Shown one piece after another: positions 53,348-62,085 of a DNA stretch of 64,000 nt. Both the position numbers and the translations under genes were made by a program. Origin of the DNA: Streptomyces wedmorensis (lineage in GTDB: Bacteria; Actinomycetota; Actinomycetes; Streptomycetales; Streptomycetaceae); assembly GCF_000716445.1 (NCBI RefSeq), contig NZ_JNWK01000007.1:124001-188000 (forward strand), read 5' to 3'. Below the pieces are notes generated by a model. That model was given only the letters and a program-made list of their open reading frames with translations, had not been told where the DNA came from and did not search any database. Within the stretch, counting starts at the first letter, position 1. Each line of letters starts with the position of its first letter.

Positions 53348-54733
53348 ATGAGCACCACGGAGCGTCCCAGGATCCTCGTAGTAGGCGGCGGGTACGTAGG
53401 CCTGTACGCAGCTCGGCGCATCCTCAAGAAGATGCGCTATGCGGAGGCGACCGTCACGGTCGTCGACCCGCGGTCGTACATGACCTACCAGCCCTTCCTC
53501 CCCGAAGCCGCCGCCGGCAGCATCTCGCCGCGTCACGTCGTCGTCCCGTTGCGACGCGTCGTCCGCGGAGCCGAGGTGCTCACCGGCCGGGTCACCACCA
53601 TCGACCAGGACCGCAAGGTCGCCACGATCGCGCCGCTCGTCGGCGAGGCGTACGAGCTGCCGTTCGACTTCCTGGTCATCGCCATGGGCGCGGTCTCCCG
53701 CACCTTCCCGATCCCCGGCCTCGCCGAGCAGGGCATCGGCATGAAGGGCATCGAGGAGGCCATCGGCCTGCGCAACCACGTCCTCGAGCAGCTCGACAAG
53801 GCCGACTCGACCACCGACGAGGAGGTCCGCCGCAAGGCGCTGACCTTCGTCTTCGTCGGCGGTGGCTTCGCCGGCGCCGAGACGATCGGCGAGGTCGAGG
53901 ACATGGCCCGCGACGCCGCGAAGTACTACCAGAACGTGTCGCGCGAGGACATGCGCTTCGTCCTGGTCGACGCGGCCGACAAGATCCTTCCCGAGGTGGG
54001 CCCGAAGCTCGGCCTGTACGGCAAGGAGCACCTGGAGTCCCGCGGGATCGAGATCTACCTCGAGACCTCCATGGACTCCTGCGTCGACGGCCACGTCGTG
54101 CTGAAGAACGGCCTCGAGGTCGACTCCAACACGATCGTCTGGACCGCCGGCGTGAAGCCGAACCCGGCGCTCTCCCGCTTCGGTCTGCCGCTCGGCCCCC
54201 GCGGCCACGTGGACTGCAACGAGAAGCTCCAGATCAACGGCCTCGACTACGCGTGGGCCGCGGGCGACAACGCCCAGGTCCCGGACCTGGCCGCGGTCAA
54301 GGCCGGCGTCCCGGTCGAGCGCGCCTGGTGCCCGCCGAACGCCCAGCACGCCCTGCGCCAGGCCAAGGTCCTCGGCGACAACGTCGTGGCCGGCATGCGC
54401 GGCTTCCCGCAGAAGGAGTACAGCCACGCCAACAAGGGCGCGGTGGCCGGACTCGGTCTGCACAAGGGCGTCGCCATGATCGTCATGGGCAAGATGAAGA
54501 TCAAGGTCAAGGGCCGTCTCGCCTGGTACATGCACCGTGGCTACCACGGCATGGCGATGCCGACCTGGAACCGCAAGATCCGCGTCTTCGCCGACTGGAC
54601 CCTCGGCATGTTCCTCAAGCGCGAGGTCGTCTCGCTCGGCGCCATGGAGACGCCGCGCGAGGAGTTCTACGAGGCCGCCAAGCCCGCCCCCGCGCCGGCC
54701 GCCCCGGCCCAGGAGAAGGCCAAGGCCTCGTAA
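53348..54733 (+). CDS. ndh: Type II NADH dehydrogenase
   Basis: Membrane-associated respiratory flavoenzyme of 461 residues that passes electrons from NADH to menaquinone without pumping protons. FAD motif ILVVGGGYVGLYAARRI (about 10-26), NADH motif FVFVGGGFAGAETIGEVED (about 165-183), YMTYQPFLPEAAAG, and YAWAAGDNAQVPD, where the Asp contacts FAD. A C-terminal amphipathic region (AWYMHRGYHGMAMPTW, FADWTLGMFLKRE) probably attaches to the membrane. A Pro/Ala tail closes it. ATG 53348 has GGAGGGGG upstream. Rex-like elements precede it. Confidence 0.95.
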   Translation: MSTTERPRILVVGGGYVGLYAARRILKKMRYAEATVTVVDPRSYMTYQPFLPEAAAGSISPRHVVVPLRRVVRGAEVLTGRVTTIDQDRKVATIAPLVGEAYELPFDFLVIAMGAVSRTFPIPGLAEQGIGMKGIEEAIGLRNHVLEQLDKADSTTDEEVRRKALTFVFVGGGFAGAETIGEVEDMARDAAKYYQNVSREDMRFVLVDAADKILPEVGPKLGLYGKEHLESRGIEIYLETSMDSCVDGHVVLKNGLEVDSNTIVWTAGVKPNPALSRFGLPLGPRGHVDCNEKLQINGLDYAWAAGDNAQVPDLAAVKAGVPVERAWCPPNAQHALRQAKVLGDNVVAGMRGFPQKEYSHANKGAVAGLGLHKGVAMIVMGKMKIKVKGRLAWYMHRGYHGMAMPTWNRKIRVFADWTLGMFLKREVVSLGAMETPREEFYEAAKPAPAPAAPAQEKAKAS

Positions 54734-54795
54734 GACCCGCAGCACCGGCAGTACCCGCAGGACCCGCAGGACCAGCAGTACACGCAAGGCCGTAA

Positions 54796-54831
54796 AAGGG
54801 CCGTCCGCCATCCGTGGTGCGGACGGCCCTT
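54796..54831 (+). terminator. Terminator after ndh
   Basis: Perfect 13-bp stem, AAGGGCCGTCCGC and complement, 10-base loop, followed by TCGCGTGTTTT, one of the few hairpins here with a T-rich tail. Confidence 0.9.
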
Positions 54832-54939
54832 CGCGTGTTTTGCCGACTTCTTGCGCTGCGGCGGGACTGCAAACGCCTACGGAGGGTGTTCCCTTGGTGA
54901 CGAGCATTTCTGGGGCACGAGATCACGGAGGTGTGCACC

Positions 54940-56238
54940 ATGGCCGACGCCGCGTCGCGGCTGACGACCCTCGCCGAGGAACTCCTCGGAGGACCGCTCC
55001 CGGTCCGACTGCGAGCCTGGGACGGCAGCGAGGCCGGCCCTGCCGGCGGCCCCGTCCTGATCGTCCGCGACCGCCGCGCCCTGCGGAGAATGATCTGGAA
55101 GCCCGGCGAACTGGGCCTGGCCCGCGCCTGGGTGGCCGGGGACCTCGACGTCGAGGGCGACCTGTACGAGGCCCTGGACCGCCTCTCGGGCCTCCTGTGG
55201 GAGCGCCCGGAGGAGACCAGGAGCCTGCTCGACTCCGTACGCGATCCCAAGCTGCGTGCCGCCGCCCGCTCCCTCCTGCGGCTCGCCGGCCCGCTGCCGC
55301 CGCCGCGGCCCCCGGCCGAGGAGGTGCGCGGACGCAGCGGCAACCGGCACACCCGGCGCCGTGACAAGCAGGCGATCAGCCACCACTACGACGTGGGCAA
55401 CGACTTCTACGCGCTGGTCCTCGGCCCCTCGATGGTCTACTCGTGCGCCTACTGGACCGAGGGCGGCACCCTGGAGGACGCCCAGCGCGACAAGCTGGAC
55501 CTCATCGCCCGCAAGCTGAACCTCAAGGAGGGCGACCGGCTCCTCGACGTCGGCTGCGGCTGGGGTTCCATGGCCCTGCACGCCGCCCGCGAGTACGGCG
55601 CCCGGGTCGTCGGCGTCACCCTCTCCCGCGAACAGGCCGCCTTCGCCCGCAAGCGGATCGCCGACGAGGGTCTCACCGACCGCGTCGAGATCCGCGTCCA
55701 GGACTACCGGGACGTGCCCGACGGCCCGTACGACGCGATCTCCTCGATCGGCATGGCGGAGCACGTCGGCGAGGTGCGGTACCGGGAGTACGCCGACACG
55801 CTGTACGGGCTCCTCAGACCCGGCGGGCGGCTCCTCAACCACCAGATCTCCCGCCGCCCCGAACCCGACGAGGCGACCTACGAGATCGACCCCTTCATCG
55901 ACGCGTACGTCTTCCCCGACGGCGAACTCGCGCCCATGGGCCGCACCCTGTCCACGCTGGAGGACGCCGGCTTCGAGGTCCGGGACGTCGAGGCGATCCG
56001 CGAGCACTACGCGCTCACCCTCCGCCGCTGGGTGGCCAACCTGGAGCGCGACTGGCACCGCGCGGTCGGCCTCACCTCGCCCGGCCGGGCGCGCATCTGG
56101 CGGCTCTACATGGCCGCCTCGGCCGTCTCCTTCGAACGCAACCGGATCGGCGTCAACCAGTTCCTCGCGGTGAGGACACCGGTCTCCGGGAAGAGCGACA
56201 CGGCGCTGCGGCCGCGGGTCTGGAACGAGCGGACCTGA
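54940..56238 (+). CDS. cfa: Cyclopropane-fatty-acyl-phospholipid synthase family protein
   Basis: SAM-dependent enzyme of 432 residues that modifies unsaturated acyl chains in membrane lipids. The N-terminal lipid-binding part (about 1-130) has MIWKPGELGLARAWVAGDLD. The methyltransferase core (about 140-420) has AISHHYDVGNDFYALVLGP, SCAYW, motif I LLDVGCGWGSMALHAA, SSIGMAEHVG, and FIDAYVFPDGELAPMG. All residues for the active site and bicarbonate site appear present. ATG 54940 is chosen over GTG 54931 because GGAG lies nine bases upstream. Confidence 0.93.
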   Translation: MADAASRLTTLAEELLGGPLPVRLRAWDGSEAGPAGGPVLIVRDRRALRRMIWKPGELGLARAWVAGDLDVEGDLYEALDRLSGLLWERPEETRSLLDSVRDPKLRAAARSLLRLAGPLPPPRPPAEEVRGRSGNRHTRRRDKQAISHHYDVGNDFYALVLGPSMVYSCAYWTEGGTLEDAQRDKLDLIARKLNLKEGDRLLDVGCGWGSMALHAAREYGARVVGVTLSREQAAFARKRIADEGLTDRVEIRVQDYRDVPDGPYDAISSIGMAEHVGEVRYREYADTLYGLLRPGGRLLNHQISRRPEPDEATYEIDPFIDAYVFPDGELAPMGRTLSTLEDAGFEVRDVEAIREHYALTLRRWVANLERDWHRAVGLTSPGRARIWRLYMAASAVSFERNRIGVNQFLAVRTPVSGKSDTALRPRVWNERT

Positions 56239-56247
56239 CGCGGGTAC

Positions 56248-56290
56248 GCGAAAGGGCCGGCCTCCCGGGGTGGGGAGACCGGCCCTTCGC
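56248..56290. terminator. Convergent terminator, cfa / ABC permease
   Basis: GCGAAAGGGCCGG (56248-56260) and CCGGCCCTTCGC (56279-56290), one bulged A, with additional pairing inside the loop. It lies between the converging cfa and ABC genes. Confidence 0.8.
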
Positions 56291-56301
56291 ATCGGGTCCG
56301 G

Positions 56302-58833
56302 CTACTCGGCCTTGATGGCGGAGAGCATGTTCAGCTTCGCCGCGCTGCGGGCCGGCCACAGGGAGGCGAGGACGCCGACCAGGGCCGCCAGGACCAGGAA
56401 GAGCCCGATCCGGTCCCAGGGCAGGACCAGGGCGTAGCCCGGCAGGCTGTTCTTGAAGGTCTCGCCGATCGCCCAGCCGAGGAAGCTGCCGAGGCCGATG
56501 CCGACGACCGCGCCGAACACCGAGATGACCACGGCCTCCAGACGGACCATCCGCTTCACACGGCGCCGGTCGAGACCGATCGCCCGCAGCATGCCGATCT
56601 CCTGCTGGCGCTCGAAGACGGACATCGCGAGGGTGTTGACGACACCGAGGACGGCGATGATCAGGGCCATGCCGAGCAGGCCGTACATGATGTTCAGCAG
56701 CATGTTGATCGGGCCGCCGAAGGTGTCCCGGATCTCCTTGTGGTCCATGACCTCGATCGCCGGGTTGTCGCCCATGGCCTTCGACAGGGCCTGCTCGTGG
56801 GCCGCGCTCGCGCCGCCGTCGGTCGAGACGAAGATCTGGCGGATGTCGGCCTGCTCCTCGTGCGCGGTGACGAGCTCCTTGTCCGCGAGGACCGGCGAGA
56901 CGAACTCGTTGGACTCGTAGACCGCGCCGACGGTCAGCTTGCCCTTCTGCTTGTCGAGGTACTCGACCGGGACGGTGTCGCCGACCTTCAGGCCGCGCTT
57001 CTGGGCGACGCCGTCGTCGATGGCGATCGTGTTCCCGCCGAGGGAGGACAGCGAGCCGTTCACGACGTCCAGCTTGAGGACCTTCTCGATGTCGCCGGGG
57101 GTGACACCGGAGACCGAGACGTACGAGCCCTTCAGGTCGAAGGCGCCGGCCTGCTGCGGGGAGACGGCGGTGACGCCGGGAGCCTTCTCCAGGGCGGTGA
57201 GCGCCTCCTGGCTCAGGCCGTTGCCGCTGGCCATGGAGACCATGTAGTCGGCCTTGATCTGGTCGGTCGTGACCTTGTCGAGGGCCGTGCCGACGGTGGC
57301 GCCGAGCACCGAGAGGCCGGTGACGAGGGTCAGGCCGATGGCGAGCGCGGAGGCGGTGGCGCCGGTGCGGCGCGGGTTGCGGACCGCGTTGAGGCCGGCC
57401 AGCTTGCCGGAGACCCCGAAGACGCTCACGAACAGCGGGCGGATCAGGGCGATCACGGGCCGGGACAGCATCGGGATCAGCACGATCACGCCGATGAGGG
57501 TGAGGAACGCGCCGCCCGCGATGTACATGCGGCCGTCGTCGCCGCCCTGGTTCGCGCCGAGCACGATCAGCACGACACCGAGCGCGGTGAGCAGGGCGCC
57601 GATGGAGTTCCGTACGACGAGCGACTTGGTGCTCGCGGTGGCGTGGACGCTGCTCATGGCGGCGACCGGCGGGATCTTCGCGGCGCGGCGGCCGGGCAGC
57701 CAGGCGGCGAACATCGTGATCAGGACGCCGACGGCGAAGGCACTGAGGGCCGGGGTGGCGCCGAGGACCAGGTCGCCGGCCGGGACCTTCATGTCGAAGG
57801 CGCTCATGGCCGAGCGGAGCGCGACGGCCAGGCCGATGCCGAGGACGTAGCCGACGGCGGAGGCGACCAGACCGACCAGACCGGCCTCGGCGAGGACGGA
57901 GCGGGTGATCTGCTTGCGCGAGGCGCCGACCGCGCGCATCAGGGCCAGTTCCTTGGTGCGCTGCGCGACCAGCATGGTGAAGGTGTTGGAGATCAGGAAG
58001 ATCCCGACGAAGAGCGCGATGCCCGCGAAGCCCAGGAGGACCTGGTTGAGGGCGCCGAGGCCGGCCTCGATGTCCTTGGCCTGCTGGTCGGCGAGGGCCT
58101 GGCCGGTCTGCGCGGAGGCCGCCTTCGGGACGACCTTGAGGACCTCGTCGAGGAGCTTGCCGTCGTCCGCGCCGGGCGCGGCGGTGACGGTCATGCTCCG
58201 GAAGAAGCCGGGCTTGAGGTAGAGCTTCTGGGCGACGGAGGTGTCGAAGACGACCAGGCTGCCGCCCGCGTTGACGGCGCCGTCCTCGGTGGTGAAGACA
58301 CCGGAGAGGGTGTACTCCTTCACCGGGCCGTTGGTGGCGACGCGGACGGTGTCGCCGACCTTGTAGCCGCCCTTGTCGGCGGTGTCCTTGTCGAGCGCGA
58401 CCTGACCGGCGTCGGCGGGGCCGTTGCCGGTGGTGAAGGCGTACGCGCGGTCCTTGCCGTCCTTGCCGGGGGCGAAGTTGGTGCCCTTGTTCGACCAGCC
58501 GCTGCCGATCAGCTTGCCGTTCTTGTCGGGCACGCCCGCGAAGCCGTCGACGCGGGGGGTGACGGAGGCGACCCCGTCGAGCTTCGCGACCTTGTCGACG
58601 TCCCGCTGGGAGAGGCCGGGGGCCTTCCGGGCCTCCTCGGGGTTCGGGTACATCTCGACGGCCACGGCGACGTCGTCGTAGCTCTTCGCGGACTGGTTGC
58701 GGAAGGCCTGGGAGAGGGTGTCGGTGAAGACGAGGGTGCCGGAGACGAAGGCCACGCCGAGCATCACGGCGAGGACGGTCATCAGCAGCCGCGCCTTGTG
58801 CGCGAGGACGTTGCGCAGGGCGGTACGGAACAT
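56302..58833 (-). CDS. ABC transporter permease, FtsX/MacB type, duplicated
   Basis: Membrane protein of 843 residues with two FtsX repeats. Helix 1 (about 17-40) precedes a MacB-like extracellular domain. Three helices near 255-365 hold RTKELALMRAVGASRKQITR. An inner pair follows around 405-450, then NAVRNPRRTGATASALAIGL, a second extracellular domain, and the last three helices with FERQQEIGMLRAIGLDRRRV. It works with the ATPase encoded 87 bases upstream. Such systems extract lipoproteins or expel peptides. It is paralogous to the truncated permease at the window start. Confidence 0.93.
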   Translation of the reverse strand: MFRTALRNVLAHKARLLMTVLAVMLGVAFVSGTLVFTDTLSQAFRNQSAKSYDDVAVAVEMYPNPEEARKAPGLSQRDVDKVAKLDGVASVTPRVDGFAGVPDKNGKLIGSGWSNKGTNFAPGKDGKDRAYAFTTGNGPADAGQVALDKDTADKGGYKVGDTVRVATNGPVKEYTLSGVFTTEDGAVNAGGSLVVFDTSVAQKLYLKPGFFRSMTVTAAPGADDGKLLDEVLKVVPKAASAQTGQALADQQAKDIEAGLGALNQVLLGFAGIALFVGIFLISNTFTMLVAQRTKELALMRAVGASRKQITRSVLAEAGLVGLVASAVGYVLGIGLAVALRSAMSAFDMKVPAGDLVLGATPALSAFAVGVLITMFAAWLPGRRAAKIPPVAAMSSVHATASTKSLVVRNSIGALLTALGVVLIVLGANQGGDDGRMYIAGGAFLTLIGVIVLIPMLSRPVIALIRPLFVSVFGVSGKLAGLNAVRNPRRTGATASALAIGLTLVTGLSVLGATVGTALDKVTTDQIKADYMVSMASGNGLSQEALTALEKAPGVTAVSPQQAGAFDLKGSYVSVSGVTPGDIEKVLKLDVVNGSLSSLGGNTIAIDDGVAQKRGLKVGDTVPVEYLDKQKGKLTVGAVYESNEFVSPVLADKELVTAHEEQADIRQIFVSTDGGASAAHEQALSKAMGDNPAIEVMDHKEIRDTFGGPINMLLNIMYGLLGMALIIAVLGVVNTLAMSVFERQQEIGMLRAIGLDRRRVKRMVRLEAVVISVFGAVVGIGLGSFLGWAIGETFKNSLPGYALVLPWDRIGLFLVLAALVGVLASLWPARSAAKLNMLSAIKAE

Positions 58834-58920
58834 GGGTGTGTCCTGAACGGAAGGTGGGACGGAGGACGGGGCGGTGGGACGCGCGCCGTACCGGTTCGTG
58901 TCCGGTCGCGGCGCCTCGCG

Positions 58921-59691
58921 TCAGCTCGTACGGCCCTTGGCGTCGAAGGCCTTCATGCGGTCGAGTACGCCGTCCGCCGTCGGGCGCAGCATCTCGTCGA
59001 CGATCCGGCCGTCCGCGAGGAAGATCACGCGGTCCGCGTAGGAGGCGGCCACCGCGTCGTGGGTGACCATGACGACGGTCTGGCCCAGTTCGCGGACCGA
59101 GTTGCGCAGGAAGCCGAGGACCTCGGCGCCGGAGCGGGAGTCCAGGTTTCCGGTCGGCTCGTCGCCGAAGATGATCTCGGGGCGGGAGGCGAGGGCGCGG
59201 GCCACGGCCACTCGCTGCTGCTGGCCGCCGGAGAGCTCGCTGGGCCGGTGGCTGAGCCGGGCGGAGAGTCCGAGCATGTCGATGACCTGCTGGACCCACT
59301 GCTTGTCGGCCTTGCGGCCCGCGATGTCCATCGGCAGCGTGATGTTCTCCAGGGCCGTCAGCGTCGGCAGCAGGTTGAAGGCCTGGAAGATGAAGCCGAT
59401 CTTGTCCCGGCGCAGCTGGGTGAGCTGCTTGTCCTTCAGGGTGGACAGTTCCGTCTCGCCGATCCGCACCGAGCCGGAGGAGAAGGAGTCCAGGCCGGCG
59501 ACGCAGTGCATCAGCGTCGACTTGCCGGAGCCCGAGGGGCCCATGATCGCGGTGAACTCGCCTTGCCGGAAGTCCACGGTGACGTGGTCGAGCGCGACGA
59601 CCTGGGTCTCGCCCTGGCCGTAGACCTTCGAGAGGTCCATGGCGCGGGCGGCCACCGCGGTGGCGCGGGACACGGTGGGAGAGGTGGTCAC
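58921..59691 (-). CDS. ABC transporter ATP-binding protein, MacB/LolD type
   Basis: ATPase of 256 residues. Walker A MGPSGSGKST, Q-loop FIFQAFNLLP, signature LSGGQQQRVAVARAL, Walker B IIFGDEPTGNLD and H-loop VMVTHD are complete. DEPTGNLD and the short length place it in the MacB/LolD/FtsE group. GTG 59691 follows AGGAG. It is first in a two-gene operon with the FtsX-type permease. Confidence 0.96.
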   Translation of the reverse strand: MTTSPTVSRATAVAARAMDLSKVYGQGETQVVALDHVTVDFRQGEFTAIMGPSGSGKSTLMHCVAGLDSFSSGSVRIGETELSTLKDKQLTQLRRDKIGFIFQAFNLLPTLTALENITLPMDIAGRKADKQWVQQVIDMLGLSARLSHRPSELSGGQQQRVAVARALASRPEIIFGDEPTGNLDSRSGAEVLGFLRNSVRELGQTVVMVTHDAVAASYADRVIFLADGRIVDEMLRPTADGVLDRMKAFDAKGRTS

Positions 59692-60069
59692 GGGGGACTC
59701 CTGTCACTGCGGGGGTCGATTCGGGAACCCCTCCATCGTGTCGAGCGTTATGGCGCCGGGCGTCCGCCCACGTGCCCGTTCTCGGGGGCGACTCGAGTCT
59801 GACCGGAGGGCCGCTCCGTCCTCCTGAGGTATGACTGCGGCCCTGAGGGGGCCGTTCACGCCGACGTGACAGAAGTGCGGCGACTTTTCGTCATTCCGGG
59901 GGGTGCGGCTTTGCGCCTGCGACTCCCGTCACAGTTCGGGGAAAAGGCTCCCACCTGCACTGACGCACCCTCAGACGTCAATAAAATAAGACAACATCGG
60001 GCCGATGTTCCGCTGAACGGGGGAAGCGTCCCGATAGGCTCCTGTGCCAACGCGGAGCTTCGCGTGTAC
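59692..60069 (+). promoter_or_regulatory. Upstream region of bldA with palindrome and promoter
   Basis: No gene. An A/T-rich stretch (59978-59994) is followed by a 17-base palindrome, AACATCGG (59993-60000), G, CCGATGTT (60002-60009). Then come CTGAAC (60013-60018), a 16-base spacer and TAGGCT (60035-60040), a plausible bldA promoter 30 bases before the tRNA. The palindrome ends just upstream of the -35 box, where a regulator could act. Confidence 0.5.
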
Positions 60070-60154
60070 GCCCGGATGGTGGAACGCAGACACGGCGAGC
60101 TTAAACCTCGCTGGCCTTCGGGCCGTACCGGTTCGAGTCCGGTTCCGGGCACCA
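60070..60154 (+). tRNA. bldA: tRNA-Leu (anticodon UAA), bldA
   Basis: An 85-base tRNA with encoded CCA. The acceptor stem GCCCGGA pairs with TCCGGGC. The anticodon arm is GCGAG, loop CTTAAAC, CTCGC, so the anticodon is TAA and it reads the codon UUA. A long variable arm (TGGCCTTCGGGCC) marks a class II leucine tRNA, and the T-arm has GGTTCGAGTCC. In Streptomyces this is the only tRNA for UUA and controls aerial growth and antibiotic production because TTA codons are confined to a few mostly late genes. At least one such codon is in this window (tnpA). Confidence 0.97.
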
Positions 60155-60191
60155 CCGGGCCCAGGCGGGTGCCTGCGGCCCGGCGGTGTTC

Positions 60192-60296
60192 TCTCCCGCC
60201 GAACCGAGCGCCCTCCTCCCGGCGGTGGAGCGCCTTCCTCCCGCCGGACCGAGTGCCCTCCTACCCCCGGACCGAGCGCCCTCCTCCCGTCGGTCG
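60192..60296 (+). repeat. Degenerate tandem repeats downstream of bldA
   Basis: Four imperfect copies of a 25-30 base unit based on CTCCCGCCGGACCGAGCGCC. No coding frame is supported, and no simple terminator is otherwise visible behind the tRNA. Confidence 0.65.
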
Positions 60297-60417
60297 AGGC
60301 CGAACGAGATTCAGGAGTGGCGGAAAAAGATCCTCCCCGAGCACTAGGGAGTTTCTTTTGCCTACGCATTACTCTTGACGCAAGGCCGCGCCGTGCGGTC
60401 CGCCATGGAGGAGTGAG

Positions 60418-61317
60418 ATGAGGAGCAGCAACCCGGTCTTCTCGCGACGGGGGTTCAGCCGCGACAACGGCACCGCGGGCTACGGCCAGCAGCCGCAGGC
60501 CGGGGGCCCCGCCGTAGGAACCAACCCGTACGCCACCGGTAACCCGTATGCCGAGGGCGCGACGAACCCGTACGCGACCAACCCGTACGCGCCGCAGGAC
60601 ACCCAGTTGGGTGCTCCGCAGCAGACGCGCGGCAACGTGATGACGATCGACGACGTCGTGAGCCGTACGGCCATGACGCTCGGCACGGTCGTGCTCACCG
60701 CCGTCCTGTCCTGGCTGCTGCTGCCGGTCGACCCGGCGAACCTCGGCAAGTCGTACGGCATCGCCATCGGCGCCGCCCTGGTGGCGCTCGTGCTGTCGCT
60801 CGTGCAGTCGTTCAAGCGCAAGCCGTCGCCGGCGCTGATCCTGGGCTACGCGGCCTTCGAGGGCGTCTTCCTCGGCGTGATCTCCGCCGCCGTCTCGACG
60901 TACATCGCCGACGGCGTGGTCATCCAGGCGGTCCTGGGCACGATGGCGGTCTTCGCCGGTGTGCTCATCGCCTACAAGATGGGCTGGATCCGCGTCACCC
61001 GCCGCTTCTACGGCTTCGTGATGGCCGCCGCGATGGGCTTCATGCTGCTCATGGTGGCCAACCTGCTGTTCGCCGTCTTCGCCGGCGGTGACGGCCTCGG
61101 CTTCCGCAGCGGTGGCCTCGGCATCCTCTTCGGTGTCATCGGCATCATCCTCGGTGCCTGCTTCCTCGCCCTCGACTTCAAGCAGGTCGAGGACGGCGTG
61201 ACCTACGGTGCGCCGCGCGAGGAGGCCTGGCTGGCCGCCTTCGGTCTCACCATGACCCTGGTGTGGATCTACCTGGAGATGCTGCGTCTGCTGTCGATCC
61301 TCCAGGGCGACGACTGA
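60418..61317 (+). CDS. Bax inhibitor-1/YccA family membrane protein
   Basis: Protein of 299 residues. A disordered N-terminal tail of about 70 residues carries repeated Asn-Pro-Tyr-Ala units (NPYATGNPYAEGATNPYATN). Seven membrane helices follow from about residue 85. ILGYAAFEGVFLGVISAAVS is the family hallmark, and DFKQVEDGVTYGAPREEAWL near the end matches the YetJ/BI-1 acidic region that forms a pH-sensitive calcium leak in the Bacillus protein. GGAGG lies ahead of ATG 60418. The physiological role is unknown. Confidence 0.93.
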   Translation: MRSSNPVFSRRGFSRDNGTAGYGQQPQAGGPAVGTNPYATGNPYAEGATNPYATNPYAPQDTQLGAPQQTRGNVMTIDDVVSRTAMTLGTVVLTAVLSWLLLPVDPANLGKSYGIAIGAALVALVLSLVQSFKRKPSPALILGYAAFEGVFLGVISAAVSTYIADGVVIQAVLGTMAVFAGVLIAYKMGWIRVTRRFYGFVMAAAMGFMLLMVANLLFAVFAGGDGLGFRSGGLGILFGVIGIILGACFLALDFKQVEDGVTYGAPREEAWLAAFGLTMTLVWIYLEMLRLLSILQGDD

Positions 61318-61339
61318 CGCACCCCCTGACTCGGGGGAG

Positions 61340-61370
61340 GGGCCCGTCCGGCATCACGCCGGGCGGGCCC
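61340..61370. terminator. Convergent terminator after the BI-1 gene
   Basis: GGGCCCGTCCGGC region (61340-61352) pairs with 61358-61370, with one T-G wobble and a 5-base loop, between converging genes. Confidence 0.75.
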
Positions 61371-61422
61371 TTCTGCGTGCCCGGAGGCGCTTTCAGGGGC
61401 GGGGCACCCCCTGGGGCCTGTC

Positions 61423-61983
61423 CTACGGGCGGGCGGCGTCGAGGAGGACGCGGGCCGCGGCCTTGGCCTGGGCGGCGGGCTCGGGGGAGCCGGTGATGCC
61501 GGCGACGGCCATGGCGCCGTTGGCGAGCAGGGCCAGCTGGTCGGCGAGGACGGGCGGGGCGCCGAGGGCGTCCGTCTGCTCGGCGAGATAGGCCCGCAGG
61601 GACTCCTTGTGGTCCCGGGCGATGGTGGCGACCGCCGGGGCGACCCCGCCCAGCTCCCCGAAGGTGTTGATGAACGCGCACCCCCGGAACTCGGGCTCGG
61701 CGAACCAGCCGGCCAGCCAGTCGAAGACCGCGAGCGCCCGCTCGTACGGCCCGTCGGCGACCCGGGCGCCGTGCGCGGTCAGGGCGGCGCGGACGGTCTC
61801 GTCGCGGCGCCGCAGGACGGCCTCGACCAGGAGGTCCTTGGACGGGAAGACCTGATAGAGCCGCTTGAGCGAGACCCCGGACGCGGTGCGGATGGCGTCC
61901 ATGCCGACGGACTGCACCCCGCGTTCGTCGAAGAGCCGTTCCGCGGTGTCGAGCAGCTTCAGTTCGGCGGCTTCCGCGTCCAT
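61423..61983 (-). CDS. TetR family regulator of the divergent hydrolase
   Basis: Repressor of 186 residues: LLDTAERLFDERGVQSVGMD, IRTASGVSLKRLYQVFPSKD (HTH, about 10-55) and a helical ligand domain with FRGCAFINTFGELGG, frequent in the YxaF/LmrA-like TetR group. It is divergent from an alpha/beta hydrolase gene, with two matching operators between the genes, so it controls both. Confidence 0.93.
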   Translation of the reverse strand: MDAEAAELKLLDTAERLFDERGVQSVGMDAIRTASGVSLKRLYQVFPSKDLLVEAVLRRRDETVRAALTAHGARVADGPYERALAVFDWLAGWFAEPEFRGCAFINTFGELGGVAPAVATIARDHKESLRAYLAEQTDALGAPPVLADQLALLANGAMAVAGITGSPEPAAQAKAAARVLLDAARP

Positions 61984-61996
61984 CGTCCCTCACCCC

Positions 61997-62059
61997 TTGC
62001 ATGGAGAACCATCGTTCTCGTAGTCTACAGGGCATCGGGAGAACGACCGTTCTCCCGAT
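61997..62059 (+). promoter_or_regulatory. Hydrolase promoter with two TetR operators
   Basis: TTGCAT (61997-62002), 18-base spacer, TAGTCT (62021-62026). GAGAAC, four bases, GTTCTC occupies the spacer (62004-62019). A second copy within an 11-base-arm palindrome (62034-62059, ATCGGGAGAAC / GTTCTCCCGAT) covers the expected transcription start. Binding at either site would block the polymerase. Confidence 0.85.
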
Positions 62060-62085
62060 CGGAGACCGGAAACGGGGAGTCAGTC

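Noticed and set aside
56740..59802. A 1,020-codon open frame on the plus strand opposite the ABC transporter genes
   Set aside because: High GC content keeps antisense frames open. The composition (Gly/Asp/Val/Arg-rich, no domain) and the strong ABC signatures on the other strand show it is a shadow.
60192..60296. A CRISPR array or an RNA gene behind bldA
   Set aside because: Units are degenerate, lack unique spacers, and no cas gene is nearby.
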